NCBI GenBank assembly: GCA_944474755.1
Contig: OX104122.1
Span: 20,919,714-20,983,713 of the forward strand
Direction of reading: 5' to 3'
Length of the DNA stretch: 64,000 nucleotides
From: Limnoperna fortunei
Lineage: Eukaryota; Mollusca; Bivalvia; Mytilida; Modiolidae
Part shown: positions 11,240-25,100 of the stretch, in pieces
Layout: every line of letters begins with the position of its first letter
Numbering within the stretch: the stretch's first letter is position 1
Notes under the pieces: model-generated
What the model saw: the letters and a program-made list of their open reading frames with translations, nothing else
Told to the model about the DNA's origin: nothing
Databases searched by the model: none
Program-made: the position numbers and the translations under genes

Positions 11240-12245
11240 GTTCATCATTCATTACCCACTTGTCAGTTGCCTTTACTCATTCATCAGCAATCAGTCATGA
11301 ACCATTATTCATTATTAATTCTTCATGTCATTACATCAATACCCATTCCGTTTAGTTTAGTTTAGTTTAAACATATTTTATTGCCAAAAGCAAATGGGAT
11401 TGGACACAAGTAAAATTCTTACTTTGTTAGTCCTCTCCAAAATACAGTTTTACCACAGAAATAGAAATAACTGACTCCTTCAGTCCCCCTTCAAAACCCA
11501 TTCATCTATCATTCATTATTATATCATCATTATTTCATTACATCATTACTTATTCAGTCATCAGACCTCTTTCCAGACCCATTCATCAGTCATTCATTAC
11601 CCATTCATCATTCGTTCTTCAATTTATCATGATACTAATTCATCAATTATTCTTCTATTAATTCACCATTATTTCATTACATCATTACTAATTTTGTCAT
11701 CAGTTTACCTTCCAGACCCATTCATTAGTCATTCATCAATTAATCTTCATTATTATATCATCATTATTTCATTACATCATAAGGTCATCAGACCTCTTTC
11801 CAGACCCATTCATCAGTCATTCATTACCCATTCATCATTCGTTCTTCATTGACTATTTTTTCATGATACTCATTCATCAATTATTCTTGTATTTATTCAT
11901 TATTTTATTCACTAATTTTGTCACCAGTTTACTTTCCAGATCGATTCATTAGTCATTCATTACCCATTTATCATGATACTCATTCATCAATTATTTGTCA
12001 TTATTACTAATTCAGTCATCGATCCAGAACCATTCATCCGTCATTCATTATGATACCTATTTATGTCCTTTACTCATTCATCAGACTTGCTTCATTATTC
12101 ATTCATCAATCATTACATCAGTCGTTTTTATTTACATATTTCTTCGTTATTAATTCCTGTCAACATGTATCATACAATACATTCATTTTTCTCTCAATAT
12201 CATTTTAAAACACAAGTCTCAGTGATTTCATTCAATCATGCTTCA
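11240..12245 (+). repeat. degenerate ATTCATCA-rich tandem array with ~230-bp higher-order unit
   Basis: Short words (CATTCATTACCCATTCATCA, TCATTATTTCATTACATCAT) recur throughout. A larger unit repeats at about 230 bases: CAGACCCATTCATCAGTCAT followed by TTCATCATTCGTTCTTCA appears near 11573 and again near 11803. The array is irregular and contains no gene. Confidence 0.7.
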
Positions 12246-14289
12246 GTTTTCACTGTTGATCATTTCTTGGCATATTAACATACAGGAATTTTGGCAGGAG
12301 TTATTTCCCTCCAGATAATCTTCCTCAATTATTATGTGTGCACATGACTTAAATAAGAAAATTGTGAAAAGGTTCATGTAGCTTCAAATCCCATTTAAAC
12401 AAAATGCATTCAATATTTAAAGCCTATTTTTGCATAAACTTTCTAGTATTAAAATTTTTTCATTTAGTTTAAAAGTTGGCATCTAAATGACATCTGATCA
12501 AATTCATTGATATTTTAAATGATTAATTCTTTATTTTTTGTTCATTTTAGATTCATAGTCCACTCAAGTTTTTATTTATCAATCAAAATATCACTTCAAA
12601 AATCTTTCAAATATTCATGCCTAATTTCTGATTTTTTTTTATTAATTATAATTTTATCCCATTGATAATGAAATATTAAATAAGCATCTAAATAATTTAT
12701 TAAATAATCCTTTTATATTTTTTAGTGCAGGTACAAATTTAATTCAAGACTTGTTTTTCTTGATTTAAAAATAAAAGACATTTAATTACTGTTAATATTG
12801 TTTTTCATTATTTAATAGTATATGTGTAGTATAGACATGTATTTTGGTTTATTTTGATCCATTCGTCTTTTTGTTCTAACTAGTTCAATATTGGAAAAAA
12901 ATCAGCTCATCCAACCAATGTCCATGTGAGCTATGGCAACATGCCGACAGCCATTCACTCTTACACTTTGAATTTTCTCTATTGTACATTTATAGTTCCA
13001 TTGCCTACCAACCAAGTTGACCTGTTGTTGTTGCAGTACAATTTTATTACAATCTGTACATTTTTGAACAAGTAAACTACAGCTGTGGGGGATTTTGCTT
13101 TTCTACACTTCTCAAATGAGAGTACCATAAAAAACAAAAATCTATTTTTGTAGTCTACTCATAAATGATTAATTTTTACAATAATTGGTCTTTTCTTAAT
13201 CAGTAAAATCCAATTTTATATTTTAAGCATGTATAAAAAGGAAAATAACATTTAATGCAGTCTATTTATGTATATAAAGTGAAGTTATATTATTTGGTCC
13301 TTGTCCGATAGACTATACAGATATTCCAGAAAATATTGTTTTTCATTAATATTGTGTAGTAGACATGTATTGGTTTATTTTTATCAATTTGTATTTTTGT
13401 TCTATCTAGTTTTGTAAAAGCCAGTAACTTGTGTTGATTGTTATGTACATAGAGTTGATGCAAGTGCAGTGAATTTAATGGGGCAGTGTTTGTTCAGTCG
13501 ATACAATGTTATTTAATTAATACAGATACATAGAGAAGTAATTTTCTTTATAACTTTTAATTGTGGGCATAGATGATCTTGTGATTAGGTAATTACTCAT
13601 TTACATTCATACAAGTTGGGTTTGTGTCTATTTCGAGTGTGACTTTGGGAAGGGTGATCTGGAATCCAGTCTAAATTGATGCCAGTGACTCTGCCGAAGG
13701 TTAATGGTTTTCACTCTCAAACAAATTCCCTCACCCTCATCAAGAATAACTGGATTACATGACTTCAACTCTATTCAAACAAACAAACCAAATGAAAACC
13801 AATATATTTGATGAGTTGCAATTCATACATTCTGTAAAACCCAAAATTTTATTGCTTGCAAGAATGCAAGTCCATTATGCCAATACAAGAACTCTAGCTT
13901 AATACATACATACAAGTTGGGTTTGTGTCTTTACAACCACTGATATCAATCATATATCATTTCCAGTCCACGTGCAACTGCAACACTATGGTATGGTCCA
14001 TAGGAGTGCAGTCACAATGGTTATTTCCTGTATGTATATCATTACATTTTTCAAGAAAACAATGTAGCCAAATGATTTGAAATTCAAATTATTAGAGTTT
14101 TAAGTGACAGCTTTCATTTATGCAGTTATGTTAATTGCAGTGAAATTATCGTAGCTAGTTTACCGTCTTCACTACATGGTTTCAAAATGTCAACATTGTG
14201 GTTGTGAGTAGAGTCAAGCTTTGGGTAAGGAGTGCTTGATACATTAATGTACAAGAATTGCCAGTATTGTTGAAGTTTCTCAATCTGGA

Positions 14290-14560
14290 CAAGAGGCCTT
14301 TGTGGACGAGTGGTTAAGGTAGTTTGTCTACTATTGATCAACACTGAGGTTGCAGGTTAGGGTCTAACTGCAGGCAGGGTGTAGTCGACTCCAGTCTTAA
14401 TTGACCAGGACTGCCAATTTTCCTACTGAAGGTCCTTGGTTTATTTTGCTACTCAGGCTTCCTCCCCCAATAAAAACAGGACACCATGATATAGCTGGAA
14501 AATTGCTGAAATTGGTGCTGAAACACCATTCAAGCTAACAAACATCAATCTGGACATCAT
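14290..14560 (+). repeat. near full-length SINE copy
   Basis: Head GGACGAGTGGTTAAGGTAG, a mutated B-box region (GGTTAGGGTCTAACTGC), body and tail AACAGGACACCATGATATAG..CTGAAA are in the order of the 1334-1570 copy. Confidence 0.8.
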
Positions 14561-15458
14561 CAAAAAGTTTAGAACCAAGAGAAATCTTTGATAGGTTGCC
14601 ATTCTGAAACAGCTGATTTTAAGACCAGCAAAACCAGGCTGATAGGGCTTCTTGTTAGAACCAAAATAGTGAATAGCATTCATCATGAGTAAGCTGTCAG
14701 TAGAATACATGTTAGTACATCATTGTGTATTTAGGTTGATCTCTTCTTTTTTGAGGTGTTTCTCTTTGGTCATTAGGAGACTTTGCTATCCATCATTGCC
14801 AAAATAAATTACGGTCTTCCGATGCCTCTTGCAATCAATCCCAAGACAGAATAAATACAGAAATGTATTTTTCTAGCTTGGGGTCATTACATTTTCACTA
14901 AAAATTGATGCATTTCTCATTACAATGGAGAAAATGACAAGGGGACAAATACTCAACATTGGGTCTTATAAGCCAGAAAATACTTTACTGCACATTTGAC
15001 TATAGAGTAAATAAAAAAACAAACGGTAACTTAAATGCAGTTCTAATTTAATTTTTCTTTTAATTTTTACCACACATACATAATTTTGATGAAGATAAAT
15101 GAATAGGTTTTTGTTTTAATATATATTAAATATGTTAAAAACTTTAATACAATAAAAAAAAAAGTTTGTAAAATAATATTGTGTAAGATATCACAGTAAA
15201 AATTCGTATCACATTTGTTCTTATCACAGTTTATATTTCTCCTATAATAGTTCCAAATTTTTTAACAAATAAAATAATTAGATCACAATGTCAAAAAAAG
15301 AAAAATTTTTGTTTCATTATCTATTCTTTATCACAGTGATCATGTAACAGTAGTTCTTGACATTAAAGCTTTTTGTGTATTATAAAGGAATAAAGATCTA
15401 GAAAAAGTACAAATTAAGTAATCATAAATTATAACTAATAAGTCATTTCAGTGTCCAA

Positions 15459-16157
15459 TTACAACATGGGTGTCTTAGTTTCAGGGTACAAACTGTAGGT
15501 GACTTCATCAGTAGACAACTCAGCACCTTCTGTCACACGGTATGGTGACTTGGGTCTCTGTCCTGATACTGGCCTTTCACCGACTTCTGCTGACGTCTTT
15601 ATTTCCACTGTTTCCACCTCTTCCACTGGTACATTTGATGTAAATTCAGGAACCCAGTTTTTCAGATCTTGTATTTTTGGTTTCTTGGCCTTGAACTTTG
15701 GTGGTTTATTATTTCCCTGTAAAGGGTCAGGCAGGGCAAATGCTTGTGCTATGGAGGGTATGACCCAGTTTTCTGGCGATGTGTCCCTCTTTGTTTCTTT
15801 TGGTATCTTTTCAGTTCCACTCTTTGATTTCTTCTTCGGTTTTTCTGGACGTGCAATTTTCTCAAGGCTGCTAGGCATTTTGTTGTCTAGTTGCTCATCA
15901 GGATTAATAAGTTTTGCTTTTATTTTCTTCCCCTTTTTGAGATCTCCCTTCATTTTGGACACAGGAACAGCATTTACATCATCATCACTTACAGGCAATT
16001 CTGACTGATTAAGATCCTTGGAATCAAATACAGGTTTAGAATTTCCAGGCTCCGGTGTTACAGAATTTTTAAACAGTGGGAATTCCGAGTAAAATGGTCT
16101 TTTCCAGCCCTTTTGTGGTTCAGGTTTTCCATCTTTTTCTGGGAAAAGAATGAGGTT
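15459..16157 (-). CDS. large membrane protein, exon 38 (last): cytoplasmic tail and stop
   Basis: Fragment residues 2324-2555 begin after the acceptor TTCTCTTTTCAG and end at TAA 15459-15461. The exon is rich in Lys, Pro, Ser and Glu. It has a basic stretch KKGKKIKAKL, a second KPKKKSKSG, SPENWVIPSIAQAF, a KNWVPEF segment, and ends YPETKTPML. No known domain or ITAM/NPxY motif is obvious. YSLYPET could be a phosphorylation or sorting signal (inference). The 169-codon open frame on the plus strand here is only its antisense shadow. Confidence 0.9.
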   Translation of the reverse strand, partial: NLILFPEKDGKPEPQKGWKRPFYSEFPLFKNSVTPEPGNSKPVFDSKDLNQSELPVSDDDVNAVPVSKMKGDLKKGKKIKAKLINPDEQLDNKMPSSLEKIARPEKPKKKSKSGTEKIPKETKRDTSPENWVIPSIAQAFALPDPLQGNNKPPKFKAKKPKIQDLKNWVPEFTSNVPVEEVETVEIKTSAEVGERPVSGQRPKSPYRVTEGAELSTDEVTYSLYPETKTPML

Positions 16158-19100
16158 CTGAAAAGAGAATATGTAAAACATAGTAACATAGTTAACCATA
16201 AGCACTTTTTAGTATATATAAAACAAGGGTATTCCTAGTTATTATCAGAAACATCATTTTTACACATTTTTGTTGACCTTTAATAACGATGTCTACCTTG
16301 AAAACTTTTTCATTGAGTAATAACTTCTTTTTGTTTTGATAAAAATGTTGAAGATAAATAATACATAATATTAAGTAAGGACAAAGCCATTTATTATAAA
16401 CAGATCATCAACACGACCCAAACTAAATAAAAAGACATCAAAAACATGTTTATATTTATATAATATGTAATATATTTGTAACAAAACAAAATGAACTGTT
16501 CCATTTCCTATAGTGGATCACTTTCGAAATACTAAGTTGTCTTACTACTACAGTGAAACATGTCTTAGTGACCCCTAAAAAGTATAAAGTTGTTGTGAGC
16601 TAATTCTCTCTGATCATAACCACCTACTCTATAACTTCAAAAAGGTCTAAAAATAAATCCCACCATATAGCATGACCATTTAAAGTTATTAAGAAAAATG
16701 TAACATAAGGACACAAACAACAAAAACAGTATGCCCCTATCTGCTAATGCAGAGTTGATATGAATTACCAAATCTTCTCCAATACTCAATTTAGACTCAT
16801 CATTTTTACCACCCATGAGTCTACTAAACTAAGATTTAAAAAAAAATTACCTGGTCTACAGAGGATTCGTTTTGACTGTCATCAGACAGTGGTGATTTAC
16901 CTACAAAATAAATAGTAAAATGTTGGTAAAATACTACATTCAATTTATCATAATTATATTCATTTTTTATTAAGCATCAATTGTGTTCAATAAGATCTAC
17001 TTCCACCAAGACTTTTTTAGCTATATACCTTGCTGTCCTGGGAATTTATTGATATTACACCATGTTATTTAGTAATTTGTTAAAAACTTCAAAACAGGTG
17101 ATGTATAGGAAAATTTATTGCGAAGAAAAAAAACCAAATAAGGAACTTCCCACAAAGATTGGTTCAACAAATAAGTTTATTGGTGAGTTTTTTGTTGTAT
17201 GTATAAATGCCAGTCTCAGAAATGTTTCAGCTATATCATGGTACCTAGGTTTTTTAGAGCAAAAGCTGGAGTATTTAGTGAACAACCCTGGGTGCTGTTT
17301 CATAAAGCGATCGTTAGCTTAACGTGCAAGTTATCCCATTTAAATTGCATGGGATACCGAGCACGTTAATTAGTGATCGCTTTATGAAACGGCACCCTGA
17401 CCTTTCATAGGAAAACTGACAAACCATACCCTGCCATCTGTAAGGCTCTATCATAGGTGTTTACGGCACCTTCAGTTGTTATAAGAATAACATTTTAAAA
17501 TCCATTAGACATTAAAGTTGCCCATTGTTTTCTTTGAGGAAATGTTCATAAGCTTGATATAAAAACATATGTACTGATTTTGATGAAGTTGATTTTCAAA
17601 TATATCAATATACAAATTGTTCATCAAAATGGGAGGGAAAGGAACATATCAAATGAGATTTTTTCTGAAGAACATTCATATTGCTAACCTGCATTTCTTT
17701 AGTACTTTGATAAAAAATATTTTTACAAGCCAACAAGCATTTGTTATACTGCTACCTACCTTTTACGAAAACCAGACTTCCAAAGTTTTCATCTGCCACA
17801 CTTCCACCAGAAGACTGAGATTTCAGCGAGGTCAACGAATCATTCATCTTTAAGTGAGCACTGAAAAATAAACAAAAATTCTTATAACTGTTTGCATACT
17901 TAACTGACTTGTGGTGTTTATCAGAAATTACACCCCAGTACTAGAAATAACAGTTAAAAAAAGAAAAGAACCATACAGCTCCAAAAATCTTGTGAATCAG
18001 AAACCTTATAGAACAGAAATGTCTTTCTCTCTAATGAGACATCCTGGTACCTATTATAGCTGTTGGGATATCCTTGGGTGAGATATATAGGATCTAACAC
18101 CAGTAGTAGGGCAAGATGGGAAAATCTCAAGATACCCAAGTGAAATGATTTCTGGTCTCCAACATGGCTCTGCCGAGTTGGAGACCAAAAAAGTCTTTCA
18201 CGCGGGTGTCCGAGATTTTCTTGTCTTGCCCTCCCACTGGTGTTTGATTCTTTTTCTCACTAATTCATAAAAAAAAAACAGGTAATGTTCTGTTGGAAGA
18301 TGCCAACAAATGGAGTTATCTATGCTGAAAGTATTCTCCAGTGTACATTTTTTGAGAAAATGTTTTTGTTTTGATGTGTACCGCTATCCTATTGTGGCAT
18401 AAATTTGGTCGTGGAAGCTCAGATATGTTGTTTTCATGTTCATATGCAAAAAGGTAGAGTAAACAAACACAACAAAAGCAAATCTTTTATGACTTTTTTT
18501 ATTGCTACGACAGCTGATGTCACAATTCATTTTTACAGGAAAAGGAGAATGAAATTACTATCTCACCCGGCTGAAAAAAAGGTACCACACTGTCTCATTA
18601 GTGAGAAAAGTGTAAGATAAGGTTGCATATTTTTGTTATTTGTATTTTATTACATGGTTGTAATTGAGAAGGGTAATTATACATTTTTGTCTCGCCTGCG
18701 ACGAAAGTCGCTGGAGGCGAGACATATGTATGGGAATCCGGCGGTGGCGGCGGCGTAAACACTTGACATCTTGCTTCATATATTTGTAAGCCAAAGCCCT
18801 AGGTCCATCAAATTTGGTCCAGAGGTAGCTTATGATGAGTACTTGCCAGTCAGTCACCTGACCTTGACCTCAATTTCACGGTCCAGCGACTACGTTAAAG
18901 TTTTTGGGTTACGACAGTTCCTCTGTAACTACGCATGGTAGGATGACAATATTTGGTGTATAGGTTGCTAATGACTAGTACATGACTGTCTGGTAGGTGT
19001 CACCTGACCTTGACCTCAATTTCATGGTCCAGCGACTACGTTAAAGTTTTTGGGTTACGACAGTTCCTCTGTAACTACGCATGGTAGGATGACAATATTT

Positions 19101-22100
19101 GGTGTATAGGTTGCTGATGACTAGTACATGACTGTCTGGTAGGTGTCACCTGACCTTGACCTCAATTTCACGGTCCAGCGACTACGTTAAAGTTTTTGGC
19201 TTACGACAGTTCCTCTGTAACTACGCATGGTAGGATGACAATATTTGGTGTATAGGTTGCTGATGACTAGTACATGACTGTCTGGTAGGTGTCACTTGAC
19301 CTTGACCTAAATTTCACGGTCCAGCGACTACGTTAAAGTTTTTGGGTTACGACAGTTCCTCTGTAACTACGCATGGTAGGATGACAATATTTGGTGTATA
19401 GGTTGCTGATGACTAGTACATGACTGTCTGGTAAGTGTCACTTGACCTTGACCTCAATTTCACGGTCCAACGACTACGTTTAAGTTTTTGGGTTACGACA
19501 GTTCCTCTGTAACTATGCATGGTAGGATGACAATATTTGGTGTATAGGTTGCTGATGACTAGTACATGACTGTCTGGGAGGTGTCACCTGACCTTGACCT
19601 CAATTTCACGGTCCAGCGACTGCGTTAAAGTTTTTGGGTTACGGCTGTTCCCCTGTAACTATGCATGGTATGGTGACAATATTTTGTATACAGGCCGCTG
19701 CTGATATTTAATGCTATTTACGTAATGCTTTTGACGAAATTTATTTTCGTTACTGATGCGGAATGCAGGCGAGACATTTTTCTGTGTCCACACTTGTATC
19801 TATTTTTCATATTTTCTTGTAATTGTGACATGCACAGTTAATTTCATAACTGACATGATGTAAATATCAAGCACATTATGTATTTGTTTTAGGAATTCGA
19901 AATATTGCTAGATAGTTGTTAAATGCTTAGAAATCATTTGTGGAAAATTCTAGAAACTTGCATTAAATATATTCTAGTATTTTTAAATATAAACAACCTC
20001 TGCTGCCTATATATTTGTAGATCATTTTTATTTTAAGACATTGTGTTATTGTAATGTTAAATTGCCACAGGACTCAAAATTGTTATTCTTTTTCAGGGTA
20101 ATTATTAATATCATTTGTATTGTACCAAGTATTTATGATGGAATTTTAGAAACCACATATTTTGTAAATCATAAAACTGTTGAACTTGATTTGGTTTGGT
20201 GTTTGGACCCAGCTTATTTCCATGAATATTCTCTTCAGTATAATGACTATAACATAGTCTATATTTACCTTTTTTTGACTTTGTATCTGCACAGTGCTGC
20301 CAATATGAAGATAAAGAGAAGAGGAACCAAAACACCAACAACAACTACCCAAGATTTGAAGTCACATCGTGGGTTATCTGCTGGACAGCCACACTTGTAA
20401 CCATTGACCTGGTCATAGCACACATGGGGCTCTGTACAGGGAGATAACTCACATTCATCAATGTCTGTTTCACAGTGAATACCTGTGTATCCAGGTAGAC
20501 ACTGACAGTCATAGTACTTGTCAAAGTCTTCAGCTCTATGTGTATCTTGGCATGGATACATTGGGTAAATGCTGTTATTTTTAGCTGCAAAAATAAATAC
20601 CAGACTGAATGAGATTTTAAGACACTTTCAGCAATGTGTCTAGTTTTTTTTGGTAGGGAATACTAGAGTATCAGGTGAGAAGTCTGACCTTCCATGTAAA
20701 AAACTGGCAATCCCTACCAATTATGGCTGAAGATCAGCACCCTCGCCCTAAGTTGAGCTCAATCCCTAGCTGACCAACAGGTGATCGAAAGTAGATAGCT
20801 TACTATTCACCCCACTTGCCCACCAAAGGCCTCTTAATATTAGAATATATTTCAGAAACAAAACTTATAAATAATTTGATTTCACTTCAATTAAATGTAC
20901 AACTAATTAGTTATCAAATGGTAGAGAACTTTACTTATTGGTAATAAAGACTTTAAACAAGGACTTGTTTCAGAAACATGATATCAAAATAAATAAGTGA
21001 ACATAACAGTCTTATCATTGGAAGTGTTATGTATAAATAACCAAAGACAAATCCACATATAATCAGCAAGTAGTTCTTGTAAAGGAAAATTCTCCTCCCA
21101 TCAAGCTAAGGTGAAGTGGAAGAGTTCCTTTAAAAGCTTGCACAATTATTTTCCATGTATTGCCTAAACATGATAATTTTATTTCAGGCATACAGGGACA
21201 GTAATTTTGAATCAAGTTTATCAATAGTGTTTAAAATAAACAAAAAGAATACACTTCGTAATGATTACCTATACAAATTCCCTGATTATGACATGGTGAT
21301 TCCATGATTACAAACTTGATGGTGATCACAGGTGATGTTGCATTATGGGAATCGTTGACATACAGTTTGACTTCATCAAAGCCATAGTAGGACAAGTTCT
21401 GTATGTATCCCAATGTATAATATATCCATGACATGTTCTTCTCATTGTATGGTAGTGTTTGGCTGAAGTTTCCACAAGGGAGGCTATCCATCTGTAAATC
21501 AAAAGCGAGGGGAAAATGTGTGAATATGGCATTTTAGTTATTATTTTAAAAAAACTGCATTGAGGTAAATGTTTTAGTGCCACAATCAGTAATTGTTCAA
21601 TTACATTGTTGCAACCAGTCAGTGGTATCCTTTGAGAACTATACACCCTGAACAAGTAAAATAACTGGTATATCACATATTGAATGTCCAGTGCACCTTT
21701 TTGTAATCATACAATGCATGGCATGACATATGACCTTACGTCTTAGATTCCCTGGAGTATATACTGCACAAAAAGTTTATTGTAACAAAAGATTTTAATA
21801 TTTGAAACAAATTTTACATCTGGTATAGTAGAATGTCTTCATACAGCTACCTCTTCCACGCTTTTGATGTGGTTTATGAAAGTGGTGTTCTATGGTGTGG
21901 GAGGTATTTAAGTTAAGCACTATACAATGCTTTATGGAGTAGCCTTTGATAAGAGGTTACCTTTGCATTATATGAGTAAGGACTACTGCATTTTACAGTA
22001 TTAATTTAAATCAGAAAACAAGAGATTAACTTCATGTAACAAAATCAAAGAACAGTACATAAGACTTCATCTGGAATACTTTTTACCATTCTCATTTGGC

Positions 22101-25100
22101 ATCCAAGTTAAAATCATACTTTTTGTAATCAATACAATTTTACTTTACCATTCTTAACAGTTACAACCAATAGGTGTATAATGTTAATCAAAACAATCCT
22201 ACAGTTAACACTTGCATAGACATCAATTAAAGCATTCTGTTCCAAAGGGTATGTCGTATTAAAAGTTATTATAAAATTAGCATACATGGCTTATAATAAT
22301 AAAACTCATAAAGCATTTTTTCACCAGCACATGATTAACTATGTCACAATACTTTAATCAGGGTTAGTTATTGAACCAAAACGCACATTTCTTACTTCCA
22401 ATCGAAGGTCAGGGGTTTTCTCCGGTTACACTGGCTTCCTCCCCAATAAAAACTAGATGCCATGAAATAGCTGAAAAATTGCTGAAAGTGGCATTAAACA
22501 TCATTCAACAAACATAAAAATCTTACTTTCTATTAAATCAACATTACCTTATCACTTTTCTATTAAATCAACATTACCTTATCACTCTGCAGACATGGTT
22601 TAATTATTAAAGGTGTTGATATTTTCTCTGATACTGTATAGTTTCCATGTAAAGGCTTAGACAAAGTCAGACTGAGGGTATCAATCTTTTCAATGTCGTA
22701 TGCTCCGACTACTGCATAGAATGAATCCGACCACTTCTCTTTATTAAATGTGTTCATTTGCTCAAGATAAACCTACAAAATTAAAAAGAACTGGTTGATT
22801 AAGGTTTTTCAGGGAATCACTCACAATGGGTAATAAATTCAGTAACCAACTTGATAATTACAGATTATTTACGTTTTTTGAAACGAGATGCGTTTTCTCG
22901 TCATATCTCATCGAAGGGCGACAGCCCTGAGATGAGATGACGAGAAAATTCATCGAGTTTCATAAAACGAAAATAATCTGTTTATCGCTGTTTTGTAACA
23001 TTGTGACGTCACAGTGTTTACTTCACGACGTCTTGACAGCGAGCTGAGATGGGCCCATCTCACGATAGTAGAGTGAAATGGAATAATATCGCACACAAAT
23101 ATCAAAGGAAAATACTGCAAAATAGCGATATGTAATAATGTACTTAGATTCAGTCAAAGCAAATGTGTTTATTGTGCAAGTAGAGTCAATTTATTTGCCT
23201 GTATAAAGTTAAATTTTTTTTGTAAATGAAGCTCATACTAAGCAGCTGCATTAGAAATATATTTTTAATTTAAATAACTGTGCAATGAAATGTAGGTAAT
23301 GCATGCCTTTCAAGTGATTTTATAATTTCTAAATATGTTAAAAAGTTAAACGAAAATACCAGAATTTATTGTTAGTTTGTTTGAATTGGGCTTACCAGCA
23401 CATATTTGTATTGGAGTAAGATTACTCATGAGAGATTCCCCTAACCTTGTGTGGGAATCTGTCAGAATTAAACAATAGAACATATTCTTCAGTGTCAGCA
23501 TTAATGTTGTCAAGCAACTTAGTTGATGACCAAGTAGTTAAAGTAGTTCGCCATCTTCTTGATCAATGGCGGGTCAACACAATGATTATAAGTTCAAGTG
23601 TGACTATTGGCAGAATTTGCTCTACTTCCTGCTGTAGGTTGAGTGCTTTCATTGTTTTTGTCTCCCTCCTCCTACCATATAGCGGGTTATTTTAGCAGGG
23701 TGCAAATTTTGGCATATTTTAGCGGTCAAACTGAAATCGCCAACTGCTAAAATTCATGATTTTAAAAACTCACGTAATATGTTTTGTAGACGATCAGTAT
23801 TGTAAGAAATTGTGAGAAATTGGTTCTGTGAAAAAGACATCGTGCAACTTTAAAAGACATTCTAGATGAAGGAATCCCTCTTGCAGGTCAACATGAACAT
23901 CACCAGCTTGATTACCATTGTCTTGTATTTTAGAAAACAGTCCGACATTTTAACTATAGATGTATTTTTAGACACTTTGTCCTTAATGATGATGTTTTAA
24001 AACAGTTTGAGTTTTTATATTTCTTATCATATGTCATTAAATAATAAAGAATGTAGTTTTACTATAGATCTGCATTTTGATATCTACAATATTCAAAACC
24101 TACTGTGACAAGCATAATTAAGTTACTGTCTTTGTACATGAAATATAGCCTGTTTCCTTCCCCTTCCTATGTAGTCCCCCTTGTTTACTTACGTTCCAAT
24201 TGGAAAATACACAAACACATGTTATCCGGGATTGCTAGACTGCCAAATTTTTTTCTATGGTTTTGCCCATCCGCCAAAATTAAAACCACCAAATTTTTTT
24301 CTATACATTTTGACCTAAAACCCGCCAAATTTTACACCCGCTAAAAAAACGCTATACTGTATCCCCCGAATAACAACAGGATGCCATGATATAGATGAAT
24401 AATTGTGACATAAAACATACTTAAAAAAAAACAAAACCAAGAAAATTTTTAAAACTATGCTTAAATGCAAAGTACTATCAGTGCATTTAAATTTTTTACT
24501 ATATTCTGCTTAGAAAATGTCTTCTCTTGTATTTCAATGCTGACCAATTACTTTCATCCATTATCCAGTCTATTTTGAACAAACAGGCTTGATAACGAGA
24601 ACTTACCTTCTGGAGATTTAAATTGAAATTACTATTTTTTTTTTAAATTAATAAATTTTGGTCATAGTCATCCCAACCCTAGATTAAAACATGATATTGT
24701 TGTTGACAATCAATCAATCAGAAAATACATACCAGAATAGGTTCCGTTGGATCATCATGAAAGAGAGAACGACCATACTGTGTAGCAAACATGTTAGGTG
24801 GATCATTGACATCCATAACATTGACAGTCAGTGGAACATGAGTGTATTTAGGTGGAATTTCTGGATCTGACTGATTCTCTGATAGAGTGATTAGGATGGT
24901 CTCTACCCCAGAACAATCTTTGCAGGGTTTATACAGCAGGCTGAGATCAAAGAAAAGGCAAGTCGATAATACATGCAATCATTCATAATTCAAGTCTTCA
25001 AACTGCAGAATGCACAAAGAGGGAAAATATGAAGGGAAAAAAGAAAAAAGCATTTAAAAACTACTAAAACTTTGACCTTTTTAATTCTAATAGAAATCAT

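Larger units (their letters stand above)
10630..15458. other. intergenic region between convergent genes
   Basis: It holds the 3' UTR of the CDCA3-like gene, the ATTCATCA-rich array (11240-12245), a weak direct repeat pair (12797-12893 and 13335-13425 share TTTTTCATTA..GTAGACATGTAT..TGGTTTATTTT), a SINE (14290-14560) and, next to 15458, the presumed 3' UTR of the large minus-strand gene. I see no further gene. In 12300-12790 and 14880-15300 I see only AT-rich sequence. Confidence 0.6.

Noticed and set aside
15499..16008. 169-codon plus-strand open frame
   Set aside because: It lies wholly antisense to the last coding exon of the large gene, which has correct splice context, composition and a matching phase. 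The plus frame is a shadow.
18855..19730. CRISPR-like regular repeats
   Set aside because: The units are contiguous 146-base repeats without unique spacers, in an intron-rich eukaryotic sequence.
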